A stretch of 64,000 nt of DNA. It comes from Betaproteobacteria bacterium HGW-Betaproteobacteria-22 (lineage in GTDB: Bacteria; Pseudomonadota; Gammaproteobacteria; Burkholderiales; Methylophilaceae). The translations under genes and the position numbers were made by a program. Positions within the stretch are counted from its first letter, which is position 1. Every line of letters begins with the position of its first letter. Positions 1 to 7,694 of this stretch are shown in pieces. Below the pieces are notes generated by a model, which was given only the letters and a program-made list of their open reading frames with translations, was not told the DNA's origin and did not search any database. Location: contig PHCJ01000012.1 of the NCBI GenBank assembly GCA_002842285.1, positions 1 through 64,000 on the forward strand, written 5' to 3'.

Positions 1-1890
1 GCCTATATTGCCTCTTACATCTACCGATTCAGCCAGTGTGGAGGCAATGCTGGTTCTGACATATTGCGTGGTGAAATTGGTATTGGTGTTGTTAATCTGA
101 GCAACATTCAGACTTAGATTCCCCAAAGCCTCTATGGTTGCGCCTGCGTTGTTAAGCACAGCAGTTTGGCCTGCGGCCTGATGGTTCGCATCCAAACTGC
201 CGCCAATGGCCATATCGCCTGCACTAAATATCAAGCTATCGTTGCGGTTGCTAATGTCGCTGGCACCGATATCCAAACGGGTTCTGGCGGCAATCACTGC
301 CGCCGTATTGGTACCATTGACGGTTTCATCCTGATTATTGAGTGTATTGGCAGCAATGGCTACGTGATTGCCAAAGATACTGCCAGTGCCAATATTGTTA
401 AGTGTGTTTGCAGTGATGAAGGTATTTTCACCATCAATCAAGCCTCGGTTGGTGAGGGTGTTGGCTGCATTGAGTTGGGTATTGAGGCCAGTGATTTCTG
501 CGGTTGCAGTGTTATCGATATTGGCTGCATTCAGTGTGAGGGTATTGCCAGCTAACAGGCTGCTCTGGTTGGTCAGGTTGCCGGTGGTGGTGAACGTCAG
601 GTTGCCGTTGGCTTGTATTTTACCGGTGCTGGTTTGGGCGTAGTCGCTGGTGAGTGTCACCGTGGCATCACCGCCAGAGATTAGTTGACCATCACCAGTT
701 AAGCTGTTGGCATTGATGTTTAATAACTGGCCTGCGGAGAGCGTACCCCCTGTATTGCTGATGCCAGCTGCATTGATAGTGGTTTGCGTGGTGCTACTGA
801 TGCGGTTGCTGTTCGTCAGCATGCCATTCACATCAATAGTGACTTCACCAACACGCGCCCCTATGTTTCCTGCATTACGCACGCCAACACCGAATTCGGT
901 GCCGGTTAGATGAATCTTGCCGGCATACATGCCACCTAAGGCAGCCACATCAATAGCAAAGTTAGGGGTGGGGTTGTTGCTGCCATCTGGCAACGTGGCG
1001 TTTGGACTGATCGTGGTCATGCCAGCAATATCACCATTGCTGGCAACATTCACTTGGTTGCTACCGGTGATGATGTTCAGATTCTGTGCCCACAGGCCTG
1101 CATTGACGTTCACAGCACGCGCAATGACATCGGTATAGTTGCTGTTGGTTGTATCCAGCCCGGTTCCCAGGAAGTTAATGGCACCGCCACCTACGCGGTA
1201 GCCCATTAAATCGCCATTGTTCATGATGGGCGTACCGGTAGTGAGCGTGGTTCGGCTAGCATTGATAAAGCCGCAACCGTTACACGAAATGCCGGCTGTA
1301 TTGGCAATCACCACTTGGGCACGGCTGCCTGCAACTTCTACATAGCCATTGAGCAGGCTGGGGTTGTTTGAATTAACCTCGTTTAAAATAATGCGTGCAG
1401 AGCCTGTGGCTAAATACGGGTTGCCTTGTACCCAGCCGCCTAATTGTGTCTGTACATTGCTACGGCTGTTGTTGAGAATGGCGCCGTTGGCATTCACATC
1501 AAACTGGCTATAGGTGTTACGGGAGACACCGGCAGCACTGGGGGTCTGGATGTTGACCAAGGGTACACCGTTAGGGGCATTCAGGATAATGGGCTGCTGG
1601 TTCTTGGGGGCAGATTTATCGGCAAGGATGTCGGCATGGGCAAGATTAGCGAATCCACTGAAGCTAACGAGGCTCACCAGACTAACGAAACTCACCAGGC
1701 CTAAATGACACAGCACCGCAAAATGCGTTGGTTTTAATGTGACTGTAGTATTGTTTGCTTGGCCAACGTGACCACTTGCTGACGCATCCGAAGTCCGCAC
1801 AGATTTACCGGCGCTGGCAATATGTTCAGCGACTGCCATCAGCATGCCACGGGTTTTATTAAAAATGATGCGGAAGCGGGTTTTGTTCAT
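1..1890 (-). CDS. Filamentous haemagglutinin-like TpsA exoprotein (N-terminal part, runs off left edge)
   Basis: An open frame without stops runs from the ATG at 1890 to base 1, giving at least 630 residues. The start MNKTRFRIIFNKTRGMLMAV is an extended signal peptide region as found in two-partner-secretion exoproteins. A hydrophobic segment follows near residues 70-90, built of LVS/FVS triplets and ending in AHA. Next comes a haemagglutination (TPS) domain with NAPNGVPLVNIQTP and the Cys motif GISCNGCGFIN near residue 200. After that the chain becomes repetitive beta-helix sequence rich in Asn, Thr and LTN/TLN units. The family crosses the outer membrane through a TpsB pore and acts in adhesion or contact-dependent inhibition; the C-terminus that would decide this lies outside. 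AAGGGCA before the ATG is a fair ribosome site. No TpsB gene lies on the right side. Confidence 0.9.
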   Translation of the reverse strand, partial: MNKTRFRIIFNKTRGMLMAVAEHIASAGKSVRTSDASASGHVGQANNTTVTLKPTHFAVLCHLGLVSFVSLVSLVSFSGFANLAHADILADKSAPKNQQPIILNAPNGVPLVNIQTPSAAGVSRNTYSQFDVNANGAILNNSRSNVQTQLGGWVQGNPYLATGSARIILNEVNSNNPSLLNGYVEVAGSRAQVVIANTAGISCNGCGFINASRTTLTTGTPIMNNGDLMGYRVGGGAINFLGTGLDTTNSNYTDVIARAVNVNAGLWAQNLNIITGSNQVNVASNGDIAGMTTISPNATLPDGSNNPTPNFAIDVAALGGMYAGKIHLTGTEFGVGVRNAGNIGARVGEVTIDVNGMLTNSNRISSTTQTTINAAGISNTGGTLSAGQLLNINANSLTGDGQLISGGDATVTLTSDYAQTSTGKIQANGNLTFTTTGNLTNQSSLLAGNTLTLNAANIDNTATAEITGLNTQLNAANTLTNRGLIDGENTFITANTLNNIGTGSIFGNHVAIAANTLNNQDETVNGTNTAAVIAARTRLDIGASDISNRNDSLIFSAGDMAIGGSLDANHQAAGQTAVLNNAGATIEALGNLSLNVAQINNTNTNFTTQYVRTSIASTLAESVDVRGNIG

Positions 1891-2534
1891 GGAAACTGCC
1901 CTTTTTATTTCATTTAATTGGTATTCATTTGAATATGTACTCTTGCCGCCATTGCCATACCCATCAAGCCAGCTGATAGCTAGCTAATGCTCAATAGGAA
2001 TAATTAAAATTAAACCCCGCTACTGACTGATGCGCTTGGAACCTTTGCGGTTTGTTGATAGGTTTACCTACAAATACGTCATAACTCAAGCGACCAAAAC
2101 GGCTTGTCGCGCCGCTAGAGCAAAAGCACATGGCATCATGAGGCGTAACCATATGGTCTGCATTGTTATTATTTCCATGAAATAAGTTTGATGGCCATGT
2201 GGCTAATTTAATTTTTTGCAAAATAATACCCTACCCTTTCAGGTGGTAGGGTATATGGTTAGCAAACTTAACAATTATTTACATTACGTAACATTAGAGG
2301 CAACTGAAAGTAATCTGCATGCAGAGAAAAAACCGCATGAAAAATTTTATTTAGCATATTTTTAAATATATCCACATAAAACTTGCTTGCGTTCGGGATA
2401 CGCAGACAAACAAACTAAAAAAACTCACAAAATTGCATGTGAATTGATTTGCATCAAATGACATTAGTTAAAGCTGCGACAAAATGACGCGTGTAAAACT
2501 AATTGTAATTTCATCGTACTTTGGGGAGAACTAA
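1891..2534. other. Intergenic region between TpsA gene and cco operon
   Basis: No convincing gene was found in these 644 bases. The left part carries the minus-strand leader of the TpsA gene. A hairpin with 10-bp perfect arms (ATACCCTACC at 2227-2236 and GGTAGGGTAT at 2246-2255) sits in the middle. On the minus strand it is followed by only a weak T-rich run, so a terminator role is possible but not clear. The right part is AT-rich and contains the FNR site and promoter of the cco operon. A minus-strand frame at 1991-2221 starts with TTG, has no recognisable domain and no ribosome site, so it was not called. Confidence 0.6.
2444..2457 (+). promoter_or_regulatory. FNR/Anr box of the cco operon
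   Basis: TTGATTTGCATCAA is a perfect match to the FNR consensus TTGATnnnnATCAA. It is centred at 2450.5, 84 bases before the ccoN ATG. A CAAAAT hexamer at 2480-2485 lies about 32 bases downstream of the centre, where the -10 element of a class II FNR-activated promoter is expected. An FNR-type regulator is encoded at 19023-19754. Activation of cbb3 oxidase genes by FNR/Anr is well established in other proteobacteria. Confidence 0.9.
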
Positions 2535-3971
2535 ATGCAAGTCTCGAATTCGCAATCAACCACGTACAACGATAGTGTTGTACGGCAATTCTCTATCATG
2601 GCCACAGTTTGGGGCGTGGTGGGTATGTTGGTCGGCGTGATTATCGCCGCTCAACTTGTTTGGCCTGAGCTTAACCTGGGCTTACCTTGGACCAGCTTTG
2701 GCCGTTTACGGCCATTGCACACCAATGCAGTCATTTTTGCATTTGGTGGCTGTACCTTATTCGCCACTTCTTATTACGTAGTGCAGCGCACTTGCCACAC
2801 GTCATTGTTCCTGCCCGGCTTGGCGAAATTCACGTTCTGGGGCTGGCAAGCGGTGATCGTTGCGGCGGCAGTCACTTTACCCCTGGGTTTCACACAGGGT
2901 AAGGAGTATGCAGAGTTGGAGTGGCCGATTGATATTCTGATTGCTTTGGTATGGGTGGCTTATGCGGTAGTGTTTTTTGGTACAGTGGGCACGCGCAAGG
3001 TTAAACACATCTATGTCGCCAACTGGTTCTTCGGTGCATTTATCATTGCGGTTGCCTTGTTGCATATTGTCAATAGTGCAGCGATGCCTTCAAGCCTCAT
3101 GAAATCATACTCAGCTTATGCGGGCGTACAAGATGCGATGGTGCAATGGTGGTATGGTCATAATGCTGTGGGTTTCTTCTTAACAGCTGGCTTCTTGGGC
3201 ATGATGTACTACTTCGTACCTAAACAGGCAGACCGCCCTGTGTATTCTTACAGCTTATCTATCGTTCACTTCTGGGCATTGATTTTCACTTACATGTGGG
3301 CGGGCCCACACCATCTGCACTACACAGCTTTACCTGACTGGACACAATCTTTAGGCATGGCTTTCTCATTGATTCTGCTGGCACCAAGCTGGGGCGGCAT
3401 GATTAACGGCATGATGACTTTATCAGGCGCATGGCACAAACTGCGCACTGACCCTATCCTGCGCTTCCTGATTGTTTCATTGTCTTTCTACGGCATGAGT
3501 ACGTTTGAAGGCCCGATGATGGCGATTAAAACCGTTAACTCACTTTCACATTACACAGACTGGACTGTAGGTCACGTGCACTCAGGTGCGCTGGGCTGGG
3601 TTGGTCTGGTATCAATGGGTTCACTCTACTACATGGTGCCTAAACTATTTGGTCAAAAACAAATGCACAGCATCAAGGCGATTGAGTTGCACTTCTGGTT
3701 AGCGACTATCGGCATTGTGCTTTATATTGCGGCGTTGTGGATTTCTGGTGTGATGGAAGGTTTAATGTGGCGTGCGATCAACACAGACGGCACCCTGACC
3801 TACACCTTTGTAGAGTCCGTTAAAGCGAAACAGCCTTACTACATTATCCGTATGCTAGGTGGCCTCCTCTACCTCAGCGGCATGGTCATCATGTTATGGA
3901 ACGTTATTAAAACAGCAACCAGTGGCAAACCTGCAACCGTCAGCATTCCACCCGTTGCAGCTCACGCTTAA
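2535..3971 (+). CDS. ccoN: cbb3-type cytochrome c oxidase subunit I
   Basis: This is the catalytic haem-copper subunit of a high-affinity terminal oxidase that reduces oxygen to water and pumps protons in the inner membrane. It has 478 residues with about twelve membrane segments, the usual length for CcoN. Metal ligands are visible: H62 ([10 protein letters not shown]) for low-spin haem, H209 (WWYGHN), the pair H259/H260 (GPHHLHY) for CuB, and H347/H349 (VGHVHSG) for the haems. The ATG follows GGGGAGAA with good spacing. It heads ccoN-ccoO-ccoQ-ccoP, with only 11 bases to ccoO. An FNR box precedes it, so induction at low oxygen is expected. Confidence 0.98.
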   Translation: MQVSNSQSTTYNDSVVRQFSIMATVWGVVGMLVGVIIAAQLVWPELNLGLPWTSFGRLRPLHTNAVIFAFGGCTLFATSYYVVQRTCHTSLFLPGLAKFTFWGWQAVIVAAAVTLPLGFTQGKEYAELEWPIDILIALVWVAYAVVFFGTVGTRKVKHIYVANWFFGAFIIAVALLHIVNSAAMPSSLMKSYSAYAGVQDAMVQWWYGHNAVGFFLTAGFLGMMYYFVPKQADRPVYSYSLSIVHFWALIFTYMWAGPHHLHYTALPDWTQSLGMAFSLILLAPSWGGMINGMMTLSGAWHKLRTDPILRFLIVSLSFYGMSTFEGPMMAIKTVNSLSHYTDWTVGHVHSGALGWVGLVSMGSLYYMVPKLFGQKQMHSIKAIELHFWLATIGIVLYIAALWISGVMEGLMWRAINTDGTLTYTFVESVKAKQPYYIIRMLGGLLYLSGMVIMLWNVIKTATSGKPATVSIPPVAAHA

Positions 3972-3982
3972 GGAAAAACATT

Positions 3983-4609
3983 ATGTCAAATCAAGATAAA
4001 AACACTGGCTTCAGCCATGACAAAATAGAAACCAGCAACTTTCTAATGATTGTATTGATATTGGTTGTTGTTGCCTTTGGCGGCCTGGTGGAAATCGTGC
4101 CATTGTTCTACCAGAAATCCACAACCGAGCCCATCAAAGGGTTAGAGCCATATACCCCAGTGCAATTAGCAGGGCGTGACATCTATATTCGTGAAGGCTG
4201 CTACAACTGCCACTCACAGATGATACGTCCGTTCCGTGCCGAAACCTTGCGTTATGGTCACTACTCCGTTGCTGGCGAGTTTGTTTACGACCACCCTTTT
4301 CAATGGGGCAGCAAGCGCACTGGCCCGGATTTGCACCGTGTTGGCGGCAAATACAGCAACGAATGGCAACGCATTCACTTAATCAACCCGCGTGACTTGG
4401 TGCCCGAGTCCATCATGCCTGCCTACCCCTGGCTGGAAACTGCCAAAGTAGATGCCGGTTCAATCGGCGCTAACATGCGTGCTTTGCGTGCCGTGGGTGT
4501 GCCTTATACGGATGAACAAATCGCAGGTGCAGCAGATGAAGTTAGAAACGTGTCTGAGCTTGATGCTGTGATTGAATATCTTCAGGTACTTGGTACCCAT
4601 TTGAAATAA
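3983..4609 (+). CDS. ccoO: cbb3-type cytochrome c oxidase subunit II (mono-haem cytochrome c)
   Basis: This membrane-anchored cytochrome c passes electrons from CcoP to the CcoN active site. The 208-residue protein has one N-terminal membrane helix (about residues 20-42) and one haem c site, CYNCH at 73-77, in the family-typical context [16 protein letters not shown] Met-containing stretch, [11 protein letters not shown], supplies the likely axial ligand. Length and order are normal for CcoO. It lies 11 bases after ccoN and 13 bases before ccoQ, so the genes are surely co-transcribed. Confidence 0.98.
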   Translation: MSNQDKNTGFSHDKIETSNFLMIVLILVVVAFGGLVEIVPLFYQKSTTEPIKGLEPYTPVQLAGRDIYIREGCYNCHSQMIRPFRAETLRYGHYSVAGEFVYDHPFQWGSKRTGPDLHRVGGKYSNEWQRIHLINPRDLVPESIMPAYPWLETAKVDAGSIGANMRALRAVGVPYTDEQIAGAADEVRNVSELDAVIEYLQVLGTHLK

Positions 4610-4622
4610 AAAGGTGATGTCG

Positions 4623-4760
4623 ATGGATATAACAACTTTGCGTATTTTAGCCACAATCGCCAGCTTTGCTGTATTTGTTGGCATCATTGCCTGGGCTTGG
4701 AAGCGTCGTAAAACGTCGGACTTTAAAGACGCAGCCAACCTGCCCTTTACCAGCGACTAA
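4623..4760 (+). CDS. ccoQ: cbb3-type oxidase small subunit CcoQ/FixQ
   Basis: This 45-residue protein has one membrane helix (LRILATIASFAVFVGIIAWA) followed by a basic stretch KRRK and an acidic/polar tail. That is the pattern of CcoQ/FixQ, which stabilises the oxidase complex. Its place between ccoO and ccoP is the standard one. The ATG at 4623 is preferred because AAAAAGG lies 8 bases upstream. An in-frame ATG at 4617 would add only two residues and sits too close to that site. The gene is easily missed because of its size. Confidence 0.92.
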   Translation: MDITTLRILATIASFAVFVGIIAWAWKRRKTSDFKDAANLPFTSD

Positions 4761-4838
4761 CAAGCTTTTCAGCTTTAGTGACACTCTATAAAACTATAGT
4801 TAAAAACTTCGCAGTCTGAAGTTTAAAAGGAAAATAAA

Positions 4839-5783
4839 ATGAGCGACTTTACCAGTAGTTTTTGGCCGATCTTTATCTCAGTCATCTCCTTGGGTGGCGT
4901 GATAGGTTGTGCGTTACTGTTATGGCTTACCAGCAAAATCAAGGCAAGCAGCCCTAATGGTGACAGCACCAGCGGACACGTGTGGGATGAAACCTTACGT
5001 GAAATGAACAACCCGTTACCACGCTGGTGGGTGTGGATGTTTATCATCACCATCGTGTTTTCACTGTTCTATTTTGCAGCCTACCCCGCGCTTGGTATTT
5101 ATGGTGGCAAGTTGGGCTGGACCCAGGTTGGGCAATATGAGCAGGAAGTTGCCCTTGCTAACGAGAAATTGGCTCCGCTTTACGCAGGCTTTGCCTCAAC
5201 GCCTGTTGAAACACTTGCCAGCAACCCCGAAGCCACGGCTATTGGTGAGCGTTTGTTTATGAACAATTGCGCATTGTGTCACGGTTCAGATGCACACGGC
5301 AGCAAAGGCTTCCCTAACCTGACGGATAACGACTGGATTTACGGCGGCAGTCCTGAAAAAATTGCAGAAACCATCACCAATGGCCGCAACGGCATCATGC
5401 CGCCAATGGCATCTGCTATTGGCAATGAAGAAGACGTTAAAAATGTTGCACACTATGTGTTAAGTTTGTCAGCCAGTGATCACGATGTGGCACGTGCAGA
5501 ACTGGGCAAAGAAAAATTTGCCATCTGTGCAGCTTGCCACGGGGCTGATGGTAAGGGCAATCAGGCTTTAGGTGCACTCAACCTGACAGATAACATCTGG
5601 CTGCACGGGGCAGGCGAAGAAGCCATCATCAAACGCATCAATAACGGCATCAATAACCAGATGCCGGCACAGGCGGGCAAATACTCACCTGAGCAGATTC
5701 ATGTGTTGACTGCTTACGTATGGGGGTTATCTAACAGCACTAACGCTAACAATGACACTAACGAAACCGCACCCGCACCCTAA
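4839..5783 (+). CDS. ccoP: cbb3-type cytochrome c oxidase subunit III (di-haem cytochrome c)
   Basis: CcoP takes electrons from soluble cytochrome c and hands them to CcoO. The 314-residue chain has an N-terminal membrane segment (about 9-31), a second one (about 64-85), and two cytochrome c domains with haem motifs CALCH (144-148) and CAACH (230-234). This two-helix N-terminus is common in CcoP of beta- and gammaproteobacteria. A 78-base gap separates it from ccoQ and contains a small hairpin (AAACTTC 4805-4811 / GAAGTTT 4819-4825) directly before the AAGGAAAA ribosome site. The tail is rich in Asn and Thr (NSTNANNDTNETAPAP). Confidence 0.97.
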   Translation: MSDFTSSFWPIFISVISLGGVIGCALLLWLTSKIKASSPNGDSTSGHVWDETLREMNNPLPRWWVWMFIITIVFSLFYFAAYPALGIYGGKLGWTQVGQYEQEVALANEKLAPLYAGFASTPVETLASNPEATAIGERLFMNNCALCHGSDAHGSKGFPNLTDNDWIYGGSPEKIAETITNGRNGIMPPMASAIGNEEDVKNVAHYVLSLSASDHDVARAELGKEKFAICAACHGADGKGNQALGALNLTDNIWLHGAGEEAIIKRINNGINNQMPAQAGKYSPEQIHVLTAYVWGLSNSTNANNDTNETAPAP

Positions 5784-6104
5784 GTTAATCTAGGAGTTGT
5801 CAAGTACTGGTCGGCACCTTCATTTACATCCATATGCATTTACATCCATATGCGTAAATGAAGGTGAAGTTGCGTTGCAGTGTCCATTTTTAAAAAGTCG
5901 CAGGGCGTACTTTCACTAGCGATTACACACATAAAAATGGCAGACTGACATCTCAAGAAAACCAACCGGGTCTAGCTTAAACCTTGCTATCAAAACGCAG
6001 ACAAAAAACCTGCGTTTCCGGTGTAAAGCGTTTTTAAAGACTTTTGATAACTGATCCCGCTAATGATAACTGATCCTGCAAAATTTTAATCCAAGGTAAC
6101 CATC
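5784..6104. other. Intergenic region with palindrome and short direct repeats
   Basis: No gene is seen in these 321 bases between ccoP and the fixH-like gene. A perfect 13-bp inverted repeat, CACCTTCATTTAC (5815-5827) and GTAAATGAAGGTG (5854-5866), encloses a tandem duplication of the 16-mer CATTTACATCCATATG (5821-5836 and 5837-5852). Further right, TGATAACTGATCC occurs twice, 19 bases apart (6045-6057 and 6064-6076), just before the next ribosome site. The ccoG, ccoI and ccoS genes that often follow ccoP are absent here. Confidence 0.7.
5815..5866. repeat. 13-bp inverted repeat enclosing a 16-bp tandem duplication
   Basis: The perfect arms CACCTTCATTTAC and GTAAATGAAGGTG are separated by 26 bases. 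The left arm runs into two head-to-tail copies of CATTTACATCCATATG. The structure starts about 30 bases after the ccoP stop codon and could end or protect the cco transcript. It has no T-run on either side, so it is not a standard intrinsic terminator. Confidence 0.7.
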
Positions 6105-6374
6105 ATGAAACAATCAAACAATGAACTCGTAAGTAAAGCCTGGTGGTACTATGGTGACATGTGGCTCGTTGTCGGCGGGCCCGTGATCGTCATCATTGCT
6201 TCTTTCATCACCTTGTATTTTGCAATCAAGGTGCCAGACCCCGTCGTTGATGCAGACTACTACCGCAAAGGCATTGAAATTAACAAAACACTCGATGCCA
6301 AAGGTGATGGCCTGGTGCCTGCCATACAAGGTCGCAACCATGCTGCAACCGGCATAAAACCAGCTCAGGACTAA
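6105..6374 (+). CDS. FixH/CcoH-like membrane protein
   Basis: This 89-residue protein has one strong membrane segment (about residues 19-41, LVVGGPVIVIIASFITLYFA) and then the sequence DPVVDADYYRKGIEINKTLD. The DYYRKG.E stretch near the end of the helix is typical of short FixH-like proteins encoded behind cbb3 oxidase genes. FixH/CcoH assists assembly or stability of cbb3 oxidase. It is separated from ccoP by 321 bases but lies only 8 bases before the next gene. The copper-transport and assembly genes ccoI/ccoS are not in the window. Confidence 0.65.
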   Translation: MKQSNNELVSKAWWYYGDMWLVVGGPVIVIIASFITLYFAIKVPDPVVDADYYRKGIEINKTLDAKGDGLVPAIQGRNHAATGIKPAQD

Positions 6375-6382
6375 ACAAAACC

Positions 6383-7546
6383 ATGACTACAGACGTCGTC
6401 ATCATCGGTGCAGGCCCTGTCGGCCTATGTATGGCAAAGTCGCTTGCAAACGCCGGTTTAAAAGTCATAGTCATTGAGCAACAACCAACAAGCGCATTAG
6501 CTTCACCTGCCTTTGATGGCCGCGAAATTGCGCTCACGCATGACTCTGCTCTGCTCATGCAAAAACTTGGGGTATGGGACAACGTTCATCCTGAAAATAT
6601 CGCCCCCTTGCGAGATGCGCGTATATTTAACAGCCATTCGCCTGCTTCATTAAATTTTGATCATCGGGATACCACGCAGAATGAGTTGGGATTTTTAATT
6701 TCCAATCACCTTATCCGTAAAGCCGCTTTTGATAGCGTGCAGTTATCCTCTGCAATTACACTCAAGACTGAAACAAAAATATCCGCCATTCAAACAGACA
6801 CGCATCAAGCCAAAGTCATACTCAGCAATGGAGAAATCCTCCACGCGCGCTTAATCATCGCCGCGGATAGTCGCTTTTCAGAATCAAGACGCACCATGGG
6901 TATCGCTGCCAACATACATGATTTTGGCAAAGCCATGATGGTATGCGTCATGGAACACACCATCCCACACGAACATACGGCCTGGGAATGGTTTGACGAT
7001 GAGCAGACCTTAGCGCTATTGCCGATGAGCGGCATGCGCTCATCCGTTGTGATTACACTTCAACCCAATGAAATCAATCACCTAATGCAGCTTGCTACTG
7101 AAGACTTTAATCATGCCTTATCCAGCCGCTTTAAAAATAGATTAGGTGCGATGTATCTAGCATCCACGCGCCACGCATATCCGCTTGTTACCGTTTATGC
7201 AAAACGCTTTATTGCTCAACGTTTTGCTTTAATTGGCGATGCTGCAGTGGGCATGCACCCCGTTACCGCGCATGGCTTTAATTTTGGATTAAAAAGTATC
7301 CAGACATTAACAAGCGAAATTAACACCGCCTTAGCGGCTGGTCAGGATATTGCAAGCCAGTCACTACTCATCCGCTACGAAAAAACACACCGTCAGCAAA
7401 CCCGCCCATTGTTTATCGCCACACATGCAATTGCCAAACTTTATAGCAGCAATCATCTGCCTGCGAAGATACTACGCACAGGGGCACTGCACATCGCCAA
7501 TCACGTTAAGCCATTTAAACGTGCAGTCGCAGGCTTGCTTGCATAA
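6383..7546 (+). CDS. ubiM: FAD-dependent ubiquinone-ring hydroxylase, UbiM/UbiH family
   Basis: The protein belongs to the UbiH/UbiF/VisC flavin monooxygenases that add oxygen to the ubiquinone ring. FAD-binding motifs are clear: GAGPVG at the N-terminus, a central aromatic-hydroxylase segment, and FALIGDAAVGMHPVTAHGFN near residue 290. The MHPVTAHGFNFGL wording fits the UbiM subfamily better than UbiH (LHPIAGQGFNLG) or UbiF, but this assignment is from memory of the families and not from a search. It is 387 residues, a normal length. The gene starts 8 bases after the FixH-like gene, linking quinone synthesis to a quinol-using respiratory block. Confidence 0.7.
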   Translation: MTTDVVIIGAGPVGLCMAKSLANAGLKVIVIEQQPTSALASPAFDGREIALTHDSALLMQKLGVWDNVHPENIAPLRDARIFNSHSPASLNFDHRDTTQNELGFLISNHLIRKAAFDSVQLSSAITLKTETKISAIQTDTHQAKVILSNGEILHARLIIAADSRFSESRRTMGIAANIHDFGKAMMVCVMEHTIPHEHTAWEWFDDEQTLALLPMSGMRSSVVITLQPNEINHLMQLATEDFNHALSSRFKNRLGAMYLASTRHAYPLVTVYAKRFIAQRFALIGDAAVGMHPVTAHGFNFGLKSIQTLTSEINTALAAGQDIASQSLLIRYEKTHRQQTRPLFIATHAIAKLYSSNHLPAKILRTGALHIANHVKPFKRAVAGLLA

Positions 7547-7694
7547 AAACGTCAACACTCAACGCAGTCACTACTAGCGTTGAAAGTAACGATTCTGACA
7601 GGATTATTTCATTGCTAGTGTAATCAGGGTAAACTTGATACATTGGTATTCGCTATTAGAGCGCCTGATATTCATTACGCTGGAGAACACTCAA

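Noticed and set aside
166-1708. Several plus-strand frames over the first 1.7 kb
   Set aside because: They lie antisense to the TpsA frame, which has an extended signal peptide, a TPS domain and repeats. The plus frames resemble nothing and change frame repeatedly.
1991-2221. Minus-strand frame of 76 codons upstream of the TpsA gene
   Set aside because: It starts with TTG, has no ribosome site, no known domain and unusual composition. It may be chance or a decayed remnant.
7559-7583. Hairpin TCAACGC/GCGTTGA after ubiM as a terminator
   Set aside because: The stem is seven pairs with an 11-base loop and no T-run, too weak to call.
7635-7640. TTGATA before xfp as an FNR half site or -35 element
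   Set aside because: No ATCAA half follows at the right spacing and no -10 element lies 16-18 bases downstream.
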